Positions 62,501-64,000 of a stretch of 64,000 nucleotides of DNA are shown here, one piece after another. Under the pieces are notes generated by a model. The model worked only from the letters and a program-made list of their open reading frames with translations, did no database searches and was not told the DNA's origin. The first letter of the stretch is position 1. Every line of letters begins with the position of its first letter. Origin of the DNA: Spirosoma luteum DSM 19990 (GTDB lineage: Bacteria; Bacteroidota; Bacteroidia; Cytophagales; Spirosomataceae); the NCBI RefSeq assembly GCF_000374065.1, contig NZ_KB893268.1:119073-183072 (forward strand), read 5' to 3'. Made by a program: the position numbers and the translations under genes.

Positions 62501-62601
62501 GCATTGAGTGGCAGAAAAGAAGGCGGAGTGGATTGAGCGAACGCCGTTGTCCCTATTAGAACGCTGAGCAGACCGATTAAAACAGGTCGGTAATGGGGCA
62601 T
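59590..62601 (-). CDS. GH3 glycoside hydrolase fused to a serine beta-lactamase-like domain
   Basis: A 1003-residue secreted fusion (signal cleavage after A-F-A-Q). Residues 40-380 are a GH3 N-acetylhexosaminidase-like barrel: K-H-F-P-G-H-G at 216-222 with D227 and H229, and nucleophile D303 in F-S-D-A-M-N-M. Residues 380-590 form the second GH3 domain. Residues 605-1000 are a class C beta-lactamase-like serine hydrolase with S670-V-T-K673 and a later Y-S-D-L-S. The pairing suggests peptidoglycan or amino-sugar processing in the periplasm, both enzymes on one chain. A DinB gene follows with a 4-base overlap. Confidence 0.9.
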   Translation of the reverse strand: MPHYRPVLIGLLSVLIGTTAFAQSTPPSFLPLNARQVCWVDSVFTNMAPDDRIAQLIMVAGYSNRNGMYEDSLVRLIQRHKVGGVVMFQGGPVRQAQLTNRLQAAASVPLLLAMDAEWGLAMRLDSTVRYPYQMTLGAMQGAASDSLIYRMGANLARQARRLGVHVNFAPSVDVNNNPNNPVINFRSFGENKYNVARKALAYMRGMQDNNLITSLKHFPGHGDTGTDSHYDLPLISKSRVELDSLELYPFRQLINAGALGVMIAHLNIPALDTTRNRPSTLSPAIVTNLLKNELGFQGLIFSDAMNMKGVTKYFPSGQADELGIEAGMDILEFTENVPAALTLIKQAVIDGRVSQASLDARCLKVLRAKAWVGLDQNKPIVLDNLVSDLNAVQDNLLNRKLTEASLTVLKNDRNLLPLQRLDTLRIASVAIESDKVTAFQQMAGNYTKVDHFQLTSQMADSALAQVRDSLKNYNLLLVDVHLSSISPSAKYGLKAKTAGLVSELVATGKAVVTVFGNVYALDKLTFPMDTIQPNRNIEQARALIMPYQLTSYTEELAAQLIFGAIGASGKLPVTVNQSFRMGDGLIIQPNGRLKYTIPEEVGIDSRYLTRQVDSLVNVGLTAKAFPGCVVQMAKDGKVIFKKAYGKLTYDSSLGAEPDSVALDDLYDMASVTKVSASVPALMRLVDEGKFNLNRTMADYLPFLKKSNKANLNWRDVLTHQAQLKAFIPFWVETKNPDGTFKPKTFKAERTARFPIEITDSLYEFRGYPKILYDRIKESPLNAKKEYVYSDLSFILYPLVVKRLTGENFETYLKTTFYEPLGASTLTFNPRRFYPLTRIAPTEYDSLFRKTLIWGRVHDEGAAMLGGLSGHAGLFGTANDLMKVYEMYRQKGSYGGQRYISERTIADFTRYQFPELGNRRGLGFDKPSFKYTGNGPQSATPASYGHSGFTGTFVWVEPDPAYNLTYVFLCNRVYPTRNNPTMGNLNTRTNIVEALYQATKRGLP

Positions 62602-62645
62602 GAGTGATGAAAGTGAATCGTGAAGAAGCCAAAATTACAAAAAAA

Positions 62646-62683
62646 GTCCCCGACACTTTCTCAAAAGAAATAATGCCGGGGAC
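62646..62683 (-). terminator. Terminator of the outer-membrane barrel gene
   Basis: A 7-bp stem GTCCCCG / CGGGGAC (62646-62652 with 62677-62683) with a 24-base loop; on the minus strand it is followed by a run of T. It lies 28 bases past the stop. Confidence 0.7.
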
Positions 62684-62710
62684 GAAAAATTAGAATGACT
62701 GTGCTACCTG

Positions 62711-63373
62711 CTATCGGCGGCTTCGGTACTCGGGGCCAACCCCAAAGCTATAACCCAGGGTTAGAGTGATGGTTGAGTTATTGATGTTCTGGTTTGGGTC
62801 GATGGTAATATCGCTCAGGCCGTAGCGGTAACGGGCATCAATCAAAAAGTGCTGCCGTTCGGCCAACCCTTTAAAATTAAGCTGAAAACCAGCAATCAAG
62901 CCTAAATCCAGGTCATTGAACTGAGCACTGTTATTAAAATCAGGTGAGGCAACACTTTGCTTGACATTATCAGTCCTTTTCGCGTTGAGCTTGATACCCA
63001 GGGAGGGACCAAAAAACAGGTTCGGCCGGAAGTTGCCGCTCAATGTCAGGAAGTAACGCAGGGCTACCGGAATTTCGAGGTAATTGATCCGTTGTTTGTA
63101 CGATTCGTTGTTCTGGGAGAATTTGCCCCCCATCTGCGAATACAGAACATCGCCCGATATACCGAAATGGTTTAGGGAACTGTACATCAGAAAAGCACCG
63201 GCTGTTACGCCGGGGCGCAACATATAGCCTTGTGCATCACGGCCGAATGTGGACATATTCAAGCCTACCCGCGGACCCGCGCTGAAGCGCTGCTGGGCGT
63301 AACTTGCTGACAGAGAGCAAACCGTGAGGACGGATACTAGGAAAGTAGAGCGTACTAAAGTTGGGCGAAACAT
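62711..63373 (-). CDS. Outer-membrane beta-barrel (PorT-like) protein
   Basis: A 220-residue protein. The ATG at 63371-63373 opens onto a signal peptide (core STFLVSVLTVCS, cleavage after Y-A-Q). The mature sequence starts R-F-S-A-G-P-R-V-G-L-N-M-S-T, the pattern of small eight-stranded barrels in Bacteroidota, with further strands I-N-Y-L-E-I-P-V-A-L-R-Y, F-G-P-S-L-G-I and a terminal L-T-L-G-Y-S-F-G. Function is unknown. Sixteen upstream codons stay open but would hide the signal. Confidence 0.82.
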   Translation of the reverse strand: MFRPTLVRSTFLVSVLTVCSLSASYAQQRFSAGPRVGLNMSTFGRDAQGYMLRPGVTAGAFLMYSSLNHFGISGDVLYSQMGGKFSQNNESYKQRINYLEIPVALRYFLTLSGNFRPNLFFGPSLGIKLNAKRTDNVKQSVASPDFNNSAQFNDLDLGLIAGFQLNFKGLAERQHFLIDARYRYGLSDITIDPNQNINNSTITLTLGYSFGVGPEYRSRR

Positions 63374-63638
63374 AATTAAATTAATAGTTAATATTCGGGA
63401 GTAACGCCCAATGTTTCGCAAATGTTACAAAGAAGTTATCCTGTAGTGATAAAAAAATGGGTTGATTACCGAAAACGGGGTGGGTAGCGGGTGCAAATCG
63501 ACGCGTATATAAGCATTAGCGCCTGTAATGAATGGAGTATTGTTACCTATACGTAAACGTACCTGCTAACCTATCAATGGGTGCTTTCAAGTGCGTCCCG
63601 GGTTAATCTGAAAAGATTCTCACATTAATTTTTTCTTT
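63374..63638. other. Divergent promoter region
   Basis: Gene-free AT-rich DNA between the barrel gene and the small membrane protein gene. The plus-strand promoter is described separately. Confidence 0.4.
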
Positions 63639-63673
63639 TACTTTGAAATGCAAAGTACTTTTTAGTAGCTTTG
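63639..63673 (+). promoter_or_regulatory. Promoter with overlapping palindromic operator
   Basis: A TTTG at 63642-63645 and TAGCTTTG at 63666-63673, spaced by 20 bases, closely fit the Bacteroidota -33/-7 consensus. The palindrome TACTTTG-AAATG-CAAAGTA (63639-63657) overlaps the -33 element, so a dimeric repressor or activator could act here. The start codon is 35 bases further. Confidence 0.6.
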
Positions 63674-63707
63674 AATCGTGAATTAATCACTATAGAACAA
63701 AGCAATC

Positions 63708-63998
63708 ATGATTACTCAGAACAGACGACTTTTTGGCATTGTGCTTACCGTGGTATGTATATTGCTCATCCCGTTACTGGCGATGCAGTTTACGGATGAA
63801 GTGAACTGGACCCTGGCCGATTTTGTCGTTATGGGTGTCCTACTGCTTGGTACCGGTTTTATGTGTGAACTTGTAATAAGAAAAGTAAGCAGGACTGAGT
63901 ACCGAATCGCTATCTGTGGGGCAATCCTGATAGCCCTCATCCTCATTTGGATAGAACTTGCCGTCGGTATATTCGGATCACCCTTCGCCGGAAGTTGA
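63708..63998 (+). CDS. Small three-helix membrane protein
   Basis: A 96-residue protein with three membrane helices at about 8-26, 34-58 and 70-90, charged loops between, and a short tail F-G-S-P-F-A-G-S. It ends inside the window (TGA 63996-63998). The family is not recognised. Its promoter with a palindrome suggests tight control. Confidence 0.75.
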   Translation: MITQNRRLFGIVLTVVCILLIPLLAMQFTDEVNWTLADFVVMGVLLLGTGFMCELVIRKVSRTEYRIAICGAILIALILIWIELAVGIFGSPFAGS

Positions 63999-64000
63999 TC

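Noticed and set aside
1-64000. tRNA, rRNA, CRISPR array or intact insertion sequence
   Set aside because: Scanned by eye for cloverleaf-like segments, regularly spaced repeats and paired terminal repeats around a transposase; none found.

Overview
The window looks like the chromosome of a Bacteroidota member of the order Cytophagales, most likely Spirosoma or a close relative. Support comes from three SusC/SusD pairs, secreted proteins ending their signal peptides in A-Q, promoters of the TTTG / TAnnTTTG type, and families typical of that group (DUF5723, DUF4468, CRTAC1-like FG-GAP proteins, GH3-serine hydrolase fusions). The genus is an inference from protein character only. I saw no rRNA, tRNA, CRISPR array, intact insertion sequence or prophage.

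Layout. 0-6 kb: a HepT-like remnant, EthD protein, secreted phosphodiesterase-like protein, arsM, fabG, a membrane VWA protein and a candidate small RNA. 6-10 kb: an endonuclease III-like protein and a coupled sulfatase-GH30 pair. 10.5-12.7 kb: gpsA, then a minus-strand cluster TIGR03643 - flavin reductase - DUF2256; the 52-residue DUF2256 gene is easily missed. 12.5-18.7 kb: secreted beta-propeller, PQQ-type sugar dehydrogenase and Tat-exported Gfo/Idh/MocA oxidoreductase genes set among decayed DNA, including a segmental duplication, a truncated antitoxin-like ORF and a LytTR regulator fragment. 18.7-24.1 kb: a secreted hypothetical protein and two amidohydrolase-family genes. 24.2-38.4 kb: a long minus-strand nutrient-uptake block with two similar SusC/SusD pairs and a large CRTAC1/ASPIC-UnbV lipoprotein. 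38.5-46 kb: recG, DUF5723, two pyridoxamine-phosphate-oxidase-fold proteins, a DinB protein, a GH29 fucosidase remnant and a truncated zeta-toxin-like gene with a small overlapping partner. 46-51.6 kb: CocE-type hydrolase, DUF427 and an osmoprotectant ABC transporter. 51.9-58.5 kb: a third SusC/SusD pair, an OmpA-family protein and a second endonuclease III. 58.5-64 kb: DUF4468, DinB, GH3-beta-lactamase fusion, outer-membrane barrel and a small membrane protein.

How it fits together. This is the genome of a polymer-scavenging heterotroph: outer-membrane receptor pairs import oligomers, secreted hydrolases (GH30, sulfatase, GH3, CocE, decayed GH29) and periplasmic oxidoreductases process them, and the betaine transporter handles osmotic stress. 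The most unusual signals are an osmoprotectant permease-binding-protein fusion whose binding domain has its two halves in swapped order, a candidate small RNA, the TIGR03643/flavin reductase/DUF2256 cluster with a decayed duplicate of one member, a family of long intergenic hairpins sharing a core sequence, and several dead toxin-antitoxin fragments.
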